DNA of 64,000 nucleotides from Rhizobium sp. CC-YZS058 (GTDB lineage Bacteria > Pseudomonadota > Alphaproteobacteria > Rhizobiales > Rhizobiaceae), in the NCBI RefSeq assembly GCF_034720595.1, contig NZ_JAYESJ010000001.1, positions 2,010,001-2,074,000 on the forward strand, written 5' to 3'. Position 1 is the stretch's first letter, and every line of letters begins with the position of its first letter. The position numbers and the translations under genes are program-made. Below the pieces are notes generated by a model. The model ran no database searches. It saw only the letters and a program-made list of their open reading frames with translations, and was not told where the DNA came from. Shown here piece after piece: positions 1-8,830 of this stretch.

Positions 1-14
1 TTTACGCCGCTCAT
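1..14 (-). CDS. alaS: Alanyl-tRNA synthetase, N-terminal start only (partial)
   Basis: Only the first four codons and two bases lie in the window. Read on the minus strand they give M-S-G-V followed by a codon starting AA, which fits the N-terminus (MSGVN...) I know for rhizobial AlaS. In Rhizobiaceae alaS commonly lies just downstream of recA on the same strand, which is the arrangement here, with the recA terminator between them. The call rests on four residues plus gene order, so it is tentative. Confidence 0.5.
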
Positions 15-162
15 CTTGCGCCCTTCAGTTCGGCCCGCGCCCCGCGCTGCCGTTTCCTCGCCGCCGCCGGGCCGGACCGCATGGCGCGAAATCCGGTTCG
101 AAGGGGCCTCTTACCCAATGTCTGCAGGCTTTTATCGCCCGTCCCGAACCCTGTCCAGCCGA

Positions 163-200
163 CAAACAAAAACCGGCCGCCTCCAAAAGAGGCGGCCGGT
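163..200 (-). terminator. Rho-independent terminator of recA
   Basis: A perfect 12-bp inverted repeat (ACCGGCCGCCTC / GAGGCGGCCGGT, 172-183 and 189-200) with a five-base loop lies 64 bases past the recA stop. Read on the minus strand the stem is followed by a T-rich tract (TTTTTGTTTG). This separates recA from alaS. Confidence 0.85.
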
Positions 201-263
201 CGAAAGCCTGTCGGCGACCTGCGGCAGCGACGCCAGACGCGGCGCGGCCGACACGCAAAGCCC

Positions 264-1355
264 TTATGCCAGAGCGGCGTCGTCCCCGTCGTCCTCGGCT
301 TCCGGCGTGCCGTTTTCGAGGAACTTGTCGGCGATCAGGCCGGCGTTCTGGCGAAGCGCCGTTTCGATCTCGCGCGCCGTGTCCGGATTGTCGCGCAGGA
401 AGTTCTTCGAGTTTTCCCGGCCCTGGCCGAGACGCTGGCTGTTGTAGGAGAACCAGGCACCCGACTTCTCGACGATCCCGGCCTTGACGCCGAGGTCGAT
501 CAGCTCGCCGGTCTTCGAGACGCCTTCGCCATACATGATGTCGAACTCGACCTGCTTGAAGGGCGGTGCCATCTTGTTCTTGACGACCTTGACGCGCGTC
601 TGGTTGCCCACCACCTCGTCGCGCTCCTTGACCGAGCCGATCCGACGGATGTCGAGACGCACCGAGGCGTAGAACTTCAGCGCATTGCCGCCGGTCGTCG
701 TTTCCGGCGAGCCGAACATGACGCCGATCTTCATGCGAATCTGGTTGATGAAGATCACCATGCAGTTCGACTTGGAGATCGAGGCGGTCAGCTTGCGCAG
801 CGCCTGGCTCATCAGGCGGGCCTGCAGGCCCGGCAGGCTGTCGCCCATCTCGCCTTCGATTTCGGCACGCGGCGTCAGCGCTGCAACCGAATCGATGACC
901 AGCACGTCGATCGCGCCGGAACGCACCAGCGTGTCGGTGATTTCCAAAGCCTGCTCGCCGGTGTCCGGCTGCGAGATGAGCAGATTTTCAAGATCAACGC
1001 CGAGCTTGCGGGCATAGACCGGATCGAGCGCGTGTTCGGCGTCGACGAAGGCGCAGACGCCGCCCTTCTTCTGCGATTCGGCGATCGTCTGCAGCGCGAG
1101 CGTCGTCTTGCCCGAGCTTTCCGGGCCGTAAATTTCGATGATGCGCCCCTTGGGCAGGCCGCCGACGCCGAGCGCAATGTCGAGCCCGAGCGAACCGGTC
1201 GGCACCGTCTCGATCTCGACGACGCTGTCCTTGCCACCGAGCTTCATGATCGAGCCCTTGCCGAACGACCGCTCGATCTGGGAGAGTGCCGCTTCGAGTG
1301 CCTTGCTTTTATCCACCGCTTTGTCCTCAACGAGCCGCAAAGAATTCTGTGCCAT
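264..1355 (-). CDS. recA: Recombinase RecA
   Basis: RecA is the DNA-dependent ATPase that forms filaments on single-stranded DNA, drives homologous recombination and triggers LexA self-cleavage in the SOS response. The 363-residue product is of normal family length. The Walker A motif GPESSGKT is at residues 77-84, and the strand-exchange core with [12 protein letters not shown] and the [13 protein letters not shown] region follows. The C-terminus is acidic (EDDGDD), as usual. The open frame extends 32 codons upstream, but the [11 protein letters not shown] start is the conserved rhizobial one and is preceded by an AAGGTGG Shine-Dalgarno. A terminator follows the gene, and an SOS box lies about 60 bases upstream of the start, suggesting LexA control. 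Confidence 0.98.
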   Translation of the reverse strand: MAQNSLRLVEDKAVDKSKALEAALSQIERSFGKGSIMKLGGKDSVVEIETVPTGSLGLDIALGVGGLPKGRIIEIYGPESSGKTTLALQTIAESQKKGGVCAFVDAEHALDPVYARKLGVDLENLLISQPDTGEQALEITDTLVRSGAIDVLVIDSVAALTPRAEIEGEMGDSLPGLQARLMSQALRKLTASISKSNCMVIFINQIRMKIGVMFGSPETTTGGNALKFYASVRLDIRRIGSVKERDEVVGNQTRVKVVKNKMAPPFKQVEFDIMYGEGVSKTGELIDLGVKAGIVEKSGAWFSYNSQRLGQGRENSKNFLRDNPDTAREIETALRQNAGLIADKFLENGTPEAEDDGDDAALA

Positions 1356-1414
1356 TCCATCCACCTTTAGGTTATCGGAGCGATCGAGGCAACGAAGCCG
1401 CCGCGAAGCAACAT

Positions 1415-1429
1415 GTACTCTTTTTGTTC
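1415..1429 (-). promoter_or_regulatory. Candidate LexA (SOS) box upstream of recA
   Basis: On the plus strand the sequence is GTAC-TCTTTTT-GTTC, i.e. GAAC-N7-GTAC towards recA. The alphaproteobacterial LexA consensus is the direct repeat GTTC-N7-GTTC, so this matches 7 of 8 defined bases with exact spacing. It lies 60-74 bases upstream of the recA start codon, where an operator overlapping the promoter is expected. Confidence 0.65.
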
Positions 1430-1580
1430 CGTTTTCGCAAGGGGTCCCCAAGCATTTGACCGACTTTCAGAATTCAGATTTCGTTCTCGACTCGTTCCCT
1501 ATTCCATGCACTGATGCGCATGGGACCGGATACGGGCGCCCGCAACCGGCTTCGACCCGTGACTGTGGCGGACTTGCCGG

Positions 1581-2669
1581 GTGACTGGGGAGGGTGACTC
1601 GCAGGCTCCTGCCAGCAAGACGGAGCGCGCTGCGCGCCGTGTTCTGGTGATCGGCGGCGCACATATCGATCGGCGCGGCCGCATATCCGGTGATACGGCG
1701 ATCGGGTCCAGCAATCCCGGGTCCTGGTTCGAGGAGGCCGGCGGCGGCGGGTTCAATGCGGCCCGCAACCTGGCACGATTGGGCAGGCCGGAGCCGGACA
1801 GTGCCGACGGCGCGGCGGAGAGCGATCGGTCCATTGAACGTCTGACACTCGCGCCGCTGGAGGTCGCCATGGTCGCGCCGCGGGGCGGCGATGCCGAGGG
1901 GGAGGCCGTCGCCGCGGCGGCGCAGGCGGCCGGCGTGGAAGATTGCCCCTTCACCTTTCTCGATCGCCGGACACCGAGCTACACTGCCATCCTGGAGCGC
2001 GACGGCAATCTGGTCGTGGCACTTGCCGATATGGCGCTCTACACGCTGTTTTCGCCGCGCCGGCTGCAACAGCGCGCCTTGCGGGAGCGGATCGCCGCTG
2101 CCGATCTCGTCCTGCTCGATGCCAACCTGCCTTCGGAAACCCTTCGCGCCGCGCTGCAGGCGGCAAAAGCCGCAGGCGCCATCACAGCCGCGATCGCCAT
2201 TTCGCCGGCCAAGGTCGAGCGCCTGGTGCCGCATCTGCAGCATCTCGACTGGCTGTTCCTCAACGAGTCGGAGGCCGCTGCCGTCTGCGGGGCCCGGGCG
2301 GATACCGCTGCAGACTGGGCGTCCCGCCTCGCTGCCGCAGGGCTCGGCGGCGCCGTGGTCACCCGCGGCAGCCGGGAAGCCGTCATTCTCTCCGCCGCCG
2401 GCTGGTTCGCGGTCACGCCGCCCAACCTGCCGGAGTTGAGCGACGTGACCGGCGCAGGCGATGCGCTGGCAGCAGGGGTCCTTGCCGGGCTGCTTTCCGG
2501 CCACCAGCCGGGCGAGGCCTTGCGCCTCGGCGTCGCCGCGGCGGGCATCACCGTCCGCTCACCCTTCGCCGTCGCCCCGGAGTTGAGCCCGGCACGCCTG
2601 GCCGCGCAGCTCGCCTTTGTGCCGATGGCGGTTCCGCTCTTGCCGATTTCGCCCGATCGGACGCTCTGA
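1581..2669 (+). CDS. psuK: PfkB-family kinase, probable pseudouridine kinase
   Basis: This is a ribokinase/PfkB-fold sugar kinase of 362 residues. The N-terminal strand VLVIGGAHIDRRG and the glycine-rich GGGGFNAARNLARLG form the substrate lid region. The C-terminal signature DVTGAGDALAAG holds the catalytic aspartate and anion hole. The next gene is psuG, and PsuK and PsuG work together: the kinase phosphorylates pseudouridine at the 5' position and PsuG splits the C-C glycosidic bond. That pairing is the main reason for the substrate call; the fold alone says only sugar or nucleoside kinase. The start is GTG without a strong Shine-Dalgarno, so the exact N-terminus is uncertain. Psu genes are expected to feed uracil and ribose 5-phosphate into general metabolism. 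Confidence 0.85.
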   Translation: MTGEGDSQAPASKTERAARRVLVIGGAHIDRRGRISGDTAIGSSNPGSWFEEAGGGGFNAARNLARLGRPEPDSADGAAESDRSIERLTLAPLEVAMVAPRGGDAEGEAVAAAAQAAGVEDCPFTFLDRRTPSYTAILERDGNLVVALADMALYTLFSPRRLQQRALRERIAAADLVLLDANLPSETLRAALQAAKAAGAITAAIAISPAKVERLVPHLQHLDWLFLNESEAAAVCGARADTAADWASRLAAAGLGGAVVTRGSREAVILSAAGWFAVTPPNLPELSDVTGAGDALAAGVLAGLLSGHQPGEALRLGVAAAGITVRSPFAVAPELSPARLAAQLAFVPMAVPLLPISPDRTL

Positions 2670-2802
2670 TGCGCGGGCCAGCGCGTCGCACCTTGGCTTT
2701 TGCCCTTCTCCTGAGCCCCGGTTCCGGCTAGGTGCTGCCTCAAGACCGCAATCGACGCGCGACCGGCGCGTCCGCTCCGTCCCCTCCCAAAGGATCGCTC
2801 TC

Positions 2803-3720
2803 ATGCCACGTGCCTTCACAGCCCCCCTCGCCTTTTCCGCCGAAGTCGCGGCAGCGCGCGCGCGCGGCGCGCCGATCGTCGCGCTCGAATCGACCATCAT
2901 CACCCATGGCATGCCCTATCCCGGCAATCTCAACATGGCGCGCAGCGTCGAGGAGATCATCCGGCGGGCCGGCGCCGTTCCGGCCACGATCGCCGTCATC
3001 GACGGCACGCTGCATATCGGCCTGGAAGCCGGCGAACTGGAGGCGCTGTCGACCACCAAGGGTGCCATGAAGGTCTCGCGCGCCGATCTCGCCTTTGCCG
3101 TGGCCGAGCGGAGGACGGGCGCCACCACCGTCGCCGCGACCATGATCGCCGCCGCGCTTGGCGGCATCCGCGTCTTCGCCACCGGCGGCATCGGCGGCGT
3201 CCACCGCAAGGCGGAGGAAAGCTTCGACATTTCCGCCGATCTGGAAGAACTGGCGCGCACCCCGGTCATCGTTGTCTGTGCCGGTGCCAAGGCCATTCTC
3301 GACATTCCGAAGACGCTCGAAGTCTTGGAAACCCGTGGCGTTCCGGTCGTCACCTATGACAGCCATGCCTTCCCGGCCTTCTGGTCGCGCGATTCCGGCC
3401 TTGCCAGCCCGCTTATGCTGAACAGCCCGGCAGCCATCGCCACGTTCCAGGCCGCGCGCGAGGCCCTCGGCATCGATGGCGGCATGCTGATCGCCAACCC
3501 CGTTCCGGAAGAAAACGAGATCCCGCGCGAGGAGATGGAGATCTACATCGCCCGCGCGCTCGACAATGCCGAGCGCGACAAGATCTTCGGAAAGTCGGTC
3601 ACGCCCTATCTGCTGCAGAGCATTTTCGAGATCACCGACGGCCGCAGCCTGGAAACGAACATTGCGCTGGTCGAAAACAATGCGCGGCTGGCCGCGGAAA
3701 TCGCCGTCGCCATGGCCTGA
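2803..3720 (+). CDS. psuG: Pseudouridine-5'-phosphate glycosidase
   Basis: PsuG (Indigoidine synthase A-like family, manganese-dependent) reversibly cleaves pseudouridine 5'-phosphate to uracil and ribose 5-phosphate. The 305-residue product shows the family hallmarks: VALESTIITHGMPYPGN near the N-terminus, then TTVAATMIAA, FATGGIGGVHR, VVCAGAKAILD, VVTYDS and a C-terminal LANPVPEENE-like stretch (here IANPVPEENEIP). The open frame extends 62 codons upstream, but the ATG at 2803 starts the conserved part (MPRAFTAPLAF) and follows AAAGGA. It is separated from psuK by 133 bases and is probably co-transcribed with it. Confidence 0.95.
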   Translation: MPRAFTAPLAFSAEVAAARARGAPIVALESTIITHGMPYPGNLNMARSVEEIIRRAGAVPATIAVIDGTLHIGLEAGELEALSTTKGAMKVSRADLAFAVAERRTGATTVAATMIAAALGGIRVFATGGIGGVHRKAEESFDISADLEELARTPVIVVCAGAKAILDIPKTLEVLETRGVPVVTYDSHAFPAFWSRDSGLASPLMLNSPAAIATFQAAREALGIDGGMLIANPVPEENEIPREEMEIYIARALDNAERDKIFGKSVTPYLLQSIFEITDGRSLETNIALVENNARLAAEIAVAMA

Positions 3721-3725
3721 TCGGT

Positions 3726-3757
3726 GCGCGCCGCGTCCCGGCAAGGGTGCGGCGCGC
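3726..3757. repeat. Inverted repeat between convergent psuG and cckA
   Basis: GCGCGCCGC (3726-3734) and GCGGCGCGC (3749-3757) form a perfect 9-bp stem with a 14-base loop in the 62-base gap between two convergent genes. There is no T-tract on either side, so it may act as a 3' stabiliser or a weak two-way terminator rather than a classical intrinsic one. Confidence 0.45.
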
Positions 3758-3782
3758 CTGCCTTGTCCGCCGGCTCGGCGCC

Positions 3783-6392
3783 TCAGGCGTCGAGCATCTC
3801 CCGAACGGCGATGGCGAGCTGCTTGAGCGAGAACGGCTTCGGCAGGAAGCCGAATTTCGCGTCCGCCGGCAGGTTGCGGGCAAAGGCGTCTTCGGCATAG
3901 CCGGAGACGAAGATGAACTTCAGATCTGGATAGGACTTGCGCAGCTCGGTCAGCAGCGTCGGTCCATCCATTTCCGGCATGACGACGTCGGACACGACGA
4001 TATCGACCGCGCCGTCCAGCTCCTCCATCACCTCCAGCGCCTCCACGCCGGAGCCGGCCTCGTAGACCGTGTAGCCGCGCGTTTCCAGCATGCGCTTGCC
4101 GCCCCGGCGCACGGCCTCTTCGTCTTCCACCAGCAGAACGACCGCGGATCCGCCGGTCAGGTCCGTCGGCTCTTCCGCCTTGGCGGCGGCACTGGTGCCG
4201 AGCTTCAGGGGTTCGTCGATAGCCCCCGGCTCGCCGGAGGCCGGCAGGACCTCCTCGATATGGCGCGGCAGCAGGATCTGGAAGGTCGTGCCGCGACCGA
4301 GCTCGCTGTCGAGATAAATATAGCCACCGGATTGCTTGACGATGCCATAGACCATGGAGAGGCCGAGCCCGGTGCCCTTGCCGACTTCCTTGGTGGTAAA
4401 GAAGGGCTCGAAGATCTTGTCGACGATCTCCGGCGCGATGCCCGTTCCCTCGTCCGACACTTCGACCATCACGAAGTCTTCGGCCGGCAGTTCCCGCCGG
4501 TTCATCGCCGCGGCTTCCGCGCCGGTCAGGTTGCGGGTCGCGAGCGTGATTGTGCCGCCATGCGGCATGGCATCGCGGGCATTGACGACGAGGTTGATCA
4601 TCACCTGCTCGAACTGGCCAAGATCGGTCTTCACCGGCCAGAGATCGCGTCCGTAATTGACCTCGAGCTTGATGTTGGTGCCCGTCATGCGGTTGAGCAG
4701 CATGCGCAGGTCGCCGATCACGTCGGTCATGTTGAGCACGGTCGGCCGCATCGTCTGCTTGCGGGAGAAGGCCAGCAACTGGCGCACGAGAACCGCGGCG
4801 CGGTTGGCATTGCGCTTGATCTCCATCAGATCGGCGAAACTTGGGTCGGATGGACGCGCCGACAGCAGAAGGTGATCGGCCGACAGCAGCACGGCCGTCA
4901 GCACGTTGTTGAAATCATGCGCGATGCCGCCGGCGAGCGTGCCGACCGCATTCATCTTCTGCGTCTGCGCCATCTGCGTCTCGAGCGCCTTCTGCTCGGT
5001 GATCTCGACGGCATAGAGGATGGCCGATTCCTCCGGCGCCTCGTCGCTCTGATCTGAGACGGCGTTGACGTAGAAGCGGAAGTGGCGCTCGTCGCTGGTT
5101 CGGTGCGGCAGGTCGATCGGCGGAATGTCGCTCTGCCGGTCCTTGGCCGCCGAGAGCGCCTCGGCAACCCGCGGCCAGTCGGCCTCGCGCACGAGGATTT
5201 CCAGCTTCGCCCCGCTCTCCATGTCGCTTTGGGAGACGACGCCCGAGAAGAGTTTCAGGAAGGGCGCGTTGGTGCGCAGGATGCGCCCTTCACCATCCAG
5301 CGAGGCGATCGCCATCGGCGTGTTGTTGAAGAAGCGGTTGAAGCGCATGGCGGCGGCGGAGGCCGAGGCGTCGGTCTCCTCGTCCATCCCCGACCGGGCG
5401 AGCACGATGGTGCGGCTTTCGCCCGGGGCCCCGTCCCGCGCCGAAGACACGCGGTGGATGAGACGCACTCCGAAACTCTGCCCGTTGGAGCGGCGCAGGT
5501 CGAGATCGAGCGTCTTCGTCTTCTTCAGCCCCGGCTCGGCCTGAACGGCCTGGACGAGCGCAAGGCCCTCGCCGGCCACGAGATCGGCTATTGTCAGCGA
5601 CCCCGGCTGGAACTTGGCCAGATCGATCCCCAGCCAGTCGGCAAGCGTTGCGTTGATATAGACGACATCGCCGCGCCGCCCGGCGGAGAAGAAGCCGACG
5701 GGCGCGTGATCGAGATAATCGATCGCGTTCTGCAGCTCCTTGAAGAAGCGCTCCTGGTCGTCCCGGTCGGCGGTGATATCGGAAATCTGCCAAAGAAACA
5801 GCGGATTGCGGTCCTGGCCGGAGAGAGGCAGCGCCCGCGCCTTCAGGCGGAACCAGTGCGCACCGGCGCCGGCCGAGCCGCCCTGCGGCGCGAGCGGCTT
5901 CATCAGCCGGAACTCCTCGTGCCCGGCCTTGCCTTCACGCAAGCCGTTGGTCAGCCGGTAGACCGCCTCGGTCGCATCCCGGTCCCGTGCCAGGATGGTT
6001 TCGAGCGACTGCACATCCGTCGCGTCGCGCGCGCCGGTCAGCAGGCCATAGGCGGCGTTGGCATAGACGATCCGGCCCTTGCGATCGGTGATCAGCGTCC
6101 CGTCGGGATGCCCGTCCAGGAAAGCGCGCGCGAGCTCGTCCGGCCGCGCATCGGGCATGATCTCGATGAAGCCGATCACGGCGGAAACGAGGAAGAAGAT
6201 GCCGACCATGGCCAGGATGCCCAGCATGCCAAGCACGATCTCGCTGCCGAGCTGGTCCTTGAACAGGATGAAGGCCCCGGCCGAGGCGGTGAGCACCAGC
6301 GCCAGGAGGACGATGCGCATCACAAGCGCCGGCCGTGCGCCCCGATCGACGATCGGCCCACGGTAGTCCTCTGCCTGTCGCAGTTTGGTCAT
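3783..6392 (-). CDS. cckA: Cell-cycle hybrid sensor histidine kinase CckA
   Basis: CckA sits at the head of the phosphorelay through ChpT to CtrA and CpdR that sets cell-cycle progression in alphaproteobacteria. The 869-residue product has two membrane helices (about 23-43 and 52-76). PAS modules follow from about 90 (LARAFLDGHPDGTLITDRKGRIVYAN) into the mid-region. Next are a HisKA domain with the phospho-acceptor His492 in GGIAHDFNNVLTAVL, an HATPase domain (NLVVNARDAM, DEGTGI, GKGTGLGLSMVYGI) and a C-terminal receiver domain with the phospho-acceptor Asp802 in VVSDVVMPEMDG. The domain order matches CckA. The open frame runs 61 codons further upstream. I chose the ATG at 6392 because GAGAGG precedes it and MTKLRQAEDYRGP is a plausible family start. 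It converges with psuG. Confidence 0.92.
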   Translation of the reverse strand: MTKLRQAEDYRGPIVDRGARPALVMRIVLLALVLTASAGAFILFKDQLGSEIVLGMLGILAMVGIFFLVSAVIGFIEIMPDARPDELARAFLDGHPDGTLITDRKGRIVYANAAYGLLTGARDATDVQSLETILARDRDATEAVYRLTNGLREGKAGHEEFRLMKPLAPQGGSAGAGAHWFRLKARALPLSGQDRNPLFLWQISDITADRDDQERFFKELQNAIDYLDHAPVGFFSAGRRGDVVYINATLADWLGIDLAKFQPGSLTIADLVAGEGLALVQAVQAEPGLKKTKTLDLDLRRSNGQSFGVRLIHRVSSARDGAPGESRTIVLARSGMDEETDASASAAAMRFNRFFNNTPMAIASLDGEGRILRTNAPFLKLFSGVVSQSDMESGAKLEILVREADWPRVAEALSAAKDRQSDIPPIDLPHRTSDERHFRFYVNAVSDQSDEAPEESAILYAVEITEQKALETQMAQTQKMNAVGTLAGGIAHDFNNVLTAVLLSADHLLLSARPSDPSFADLMEIKRNANRAAVLVRQLLAFSRKQTMRPTVLNMTDVIGDLRMLLNRMTGTNIKLEVNYGRDLWPVKTDLGQFEQVMINLVVNARDAMPHGGTITLATRNLTGAEAAAMNRRELPAEDFVMVEVSDEGTGIAPEIVDKIFEPFFTTKEVGKGTGLGLSMVYGIVKQSGGYIYLDSELGRGTTFQILLPRHIEEVLPASGEPGAIDEPLKLGTSAAAKAEEPTDLTGGSAVVLLVEDEEAVRRGGKRMLETRGYTVYEAGSGVEALEVMEELDGAVDIVVSDVVMPEMDGPTLLTELRKSYPDLKFIFVSGYAEDAFARNLPADAKFGFLPKPFSLKQLAIAVREMLDA

Positions 6393-6835
6393 CAAGCCTC
6401 TCAGCCAGCCCGCCTGCCGCCTGCCTCGGCCCTTGAGGCGCCGGCCAGGCTTCGGCAGCGGGCTGAAGTCATTCCATCCAGCAGGCTCTGTGCGAAACCC
6501 TCGCCGCAGCGTGCGGTCCGGCCATCCTCTCGCATTCATTACCTGATTCTCTGTAGCACCGCCGTGGTGGGCCACAAAGCGCCATGGCGCCCTGCCCCGG
6601 CCAATTCACAAGGAATCGGCCACGCAAGCGCCCCGCCCCGGCATGCCGGACTTATCGCCGGTACGGGTTGCAAAAAATGCGCGGCGAGGCTTGCCTCGCC
6701 CTTGCCAGATGCGGCATCGGGGACAAATCGGAACACGGCTTGTTTCAAGTCGCAAAACGCCGTCAAATAGTCCGGCCCGCCCCTCGGGCGTGGCGCATCG
6801 CACGCACCTCGCGTCGGACGATCAAGGAGTTCAGG
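6393..6835. other. Divergent intergenic region cckA / fliO
   Basis: This stretch of about 440 bases should hold the promoters of cckA (leftward) and fliO (rightward). It contains a perfect palindromic stem, GGCGAGGC-TT-GCCTCGCC, at 6683-6700. A related AGCCTCG/CGAGGCT hairpin lies just after fliO at 7907-7924. I see no convincing gene or -35/-10 pair. Confidence 0.4.
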
Positions 6836-7834
6836 ATGTTCGAAGACCTCGCCGCCACCAGCGGCATGCGCTTTCTTCTGGCCGGCGCGGCCGTGGCTGC
6901 CGGGTTGGTCATCCTTGCGGTGGTATTGCGCTTCCTGAAGAACCGGCCGTCCTCGCCCTTCGTGCGCGGCGGCAAGAACCGTCAGCCGCGGCTGGCGGTC
7001 TTGGATGCAGCGGCCGTGGATACGCGGCGGCGTCTGGTCCTCGTCCGGCGCGACGAGGTCGAGCATCTCATCATGATCGGCGGCCCGACGGATATCGTCA
7101 TCGAGAGCCGCATCGTCGGCGCGCAGCCTATGGCAGCGGCGGCGCCGTCCGCTTCTTCTGCGCCCCAACCGATGCCATCGCCTGCCCAGGACCGGCGCCG
7201 TCCGGTCGAAAGCCCGGCCGCACCCATGGCCGTTCCGGCTTCGCAACCGGCAGCCGAGCCGGTGGCGCGCGCCGTACCGGTGGAGCGCCGGGCGGAGATG
7301 CGGCCGACGCCGAGCCCGGTTCCGCCCCCTGCTGCGGCCCCGCTCTCGCCCGTGCAGCCTCCCGTGGCGAGCACGCCGGCTACCCCGCCGATCTCCTCGA
7401 TGGGCCAGGCGCTCTATGGCGACCAGGAGCCGGCCGCACCGGTGCGCGGCGCGCAGGCCAGGCCGCAGCCCACTCCGGCCGCTCGCCCGGCCGACCGGCC
7501 GGCAGCGCCGAGAGCCGAGCCGGCACGCCCGATGGCCGCCGCTCCTGGCCGATCGCCGGAGGATATTCTCGACGCCGCGCGCAACCGCGTGCTCAACACG
7601 CCGCCATCCGCACCCCAGCCTGCGACGGCGCTCGCGTCTCCCCCCGAGGCGGCGCGGCGGACCGACGCTGGCGATTTCGAACGTCTGCTCGATGCCGAAA
7701 TCTCCGGCGATCTCAGCCGCCTGACCGCGACGCCCACCTCGCGCCCCACCACAGGAGCCCCGCCCCGCGCGGAGCCGACGCTGGAAGAGGAAATGAACCG
7801 GATGCTGGGCGAAATGGGCCAGCGACGGCCCTGA
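6836..7834 (+). CDS. fliO: FliO/MopB-type flagellar biosynthesis protein
   Basis: FliO is a small inner-membrane accessory factor of the flagellar type III export gate that helps assemble FliP. In the 332-residue product, one membrane helix lies near the N-terminus (about 10-30, MRFLLAGAAVAAGLVILAVV). It is followed by the FliO cytoplasmic module: PRLAVLDAAAVDTRRRLVLVRRDEVEHLIMIGG, the strand pattern typical of the family. The rest (about 100-332) is a long low-complexity Pro/Ala tail, far longer than classical FliO. The ATG at 6836 is preceded by AAGGAG. The gene is isolated from other flagellar genes, as often seen in rhizobia, so the role in flagella is inferred from the fold. Confidence 0.75.
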   Translation: MFEDLAATSGMRFLLAGAAVAAGLVILAVVLRFLKNRPSSPFVRGGKNRQPRLAVLDAAAVDTRRRLVLVRRDEVEHLIMIGGPTDIVIESRIVGAQPMAAAAPSASSAPQPMPSPAQDRRRPVESPAAPMAVPASQPAAEPVARAVPVERRAEMRPTPSPVPPPAAAPLSPVQPPVASTPATPPISSMGQALYGDQEPAAPVRGAQARPQPTPAARPADRPAAPRAEPARPMAAAPGRSPEDILDAARNRVLNTPPSAPQPATALASPPEAARRTDAGDFERLLDAEISGDLSRLTATPTSRPTTGAPPRAEPTLEEEMNRMLGEMGQRRP

Positions 7835-7983
7835 CCGGCGGGCGGAGAGTTTCGTCCGCCTGCTGACCAGCATTTCTAAGGAGCAATGGTCGTGCGTCAA
7901 TGGCGGAGCCTCGTTGGCGAGGCTTCGCGGCGGAATGCTGTCCAGCGCGCTGGCCGCCCCCACCCTATGGCGGCGGCGAACAA

Positions 7984-8017
7984 GAAAAAGGGCCGCGCCG
8001 AATTCCGGCGCAGCCCT
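7984..8017 (-). terminator. Terminator of dksA
   Basis: A hairpin AGGGC-c-GCGCCG / CGGCGC-a-GCCCT (7989-8000 and 8006-8017, one mismatch) is followed on the minus strand by TTTTTCTTG. It lies 60 bases past the dksA stop. Confidence 0.75.
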
Positions 8018-8076
8018 GTCATCCTGCTCATCCCATCGCGCCATGTCCGGCAGACCTGTCGCCGGCCGCGACCGGC

Positions 8077-8496
8077 TCACTCGTCGCGATAGACCTTCTC
8101 GCGGCGTTCGTGGCGCTCCTGCGCCTCGATCGACAGCGTGGCGATCGGACGGGCGTCCAGGCGGCGCAGGCCGATCGGCTCGCCGGTCTCCTCGCAATAG
8201 CCATAGGTGCCCTCGTCGATCCGCTGCAGGGCAGCGTCGATCTTGGAGATCAGCTTGCGCTGCCGGTCGCGGGCGCGAAGTTCGATGGCACGGTCGGTTT
8301 CGGAGGAAGCCCGGTCGGCGAGATCCGGATGGTTGGCGCTCTCTTCGGCGAGATGGCCGAGCGTTTCGCGCGCCTCGCGAAGAATGTCGTTTTTCCAGGC
8401 ATTGAGCTTGGCGCGGAAATAGGCCCGCTGGTTGGCATTCATGAATTCATCGTCTTCGGAAAGAACGAAGGTACTAAGATCGATCTTCTCACTCAA
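8077..8496 (-). CDS. dksA: DksA-type RNA polymerase-binding transcription factor, cysteine-poor form
   Basis: DksA enters the RNA polymerase secondary channel and, with (p)ppGpp, retunes rRNA and stress promoters. The 139-residue product has the coiled-coil with its tip (HLAEESANHPDLADRASSETDRAIELRARDR) and the C-terminal globular region TYGYCEETGEPIGLRRLDARP. In E. coli DksA four cysteines bind zinc. Here the positions read Cys, Thr, Ser, Ala, so only one cysteine remains and no zinc site can form; this resembles the zinc-independent DksA2 type. The start is a TTG at 8496, not the ATG 21 bases upstream: AGGAGA sits six bases before the TTG, inside the longer frame, and SEKIDLS is the conserved N-terminus. 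A terminator follows. Confidence 0.93.
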   Translation of the reverse strand: MSEKIDLSTFVLSEDDEFMNANQRAYFRAKLNAWKNDILREARETLGHLAEESANHPDLADRASSETDRAIELRARDRQRKLISKIDAALQRIDEGTYGYCEETGEPIGLRRLDARPIATLSIEAQERHERREKVYRDE

Positions 8497-8830
8497 CGCG
8501 ATTCTCCTGAAGAACATCTCATGTGCGGCGCTCTATAGACCCCTGCCGACAGGCTTTCAAGTCTCCGACGAGCGCCGCCAGAGTTTTGGCGACTGCCTCT
8601 CTCTAAAGCTAACAGGCTAATATTTCATCAAAATTACAGTTTTGTGATGGACGCAGTGCAGCAAAGCCTGCGCGAGATCGCCAAGAGACGAGAATTTCTC
8701 TTGACAGGCTCTGTCCAGAACCGCCCGGGCGCTCAAAAAGCAGGCGCATGTTTTCTTCATCCCGCACTGCTTGATCTTCCTGCCTCGCCAGCCGACAAGA
8801 AGAGCTTCTCTCGCAGACGGAGCCTCCGCC
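8497..8830. other. Divergent intergenic region dksA / sixA-like gene
   Basis: About 330 bases with no supported gene. An AT-rich patch around 8615-8645 probably belongs to the dksA promoter. A TTGACA hexamer occurs at 8701-8706, facing the phosphatase gene, but I could not pair it with a convincing -10. Confidence 0.35.

Noticed and set aside
81..1370. 429-codon frame antisense to recA
   Set aside because: It is the complement of the fully conserved recA gene; the product shows no domain and is high in Arg and Leu, as expected of a GC-rich shadow frame.
5082..6770. 562-codon frame antisense to cckA
   Set aside because: Mirror of the PAS/sensor part of cckA; no recognisable motif or start signal.
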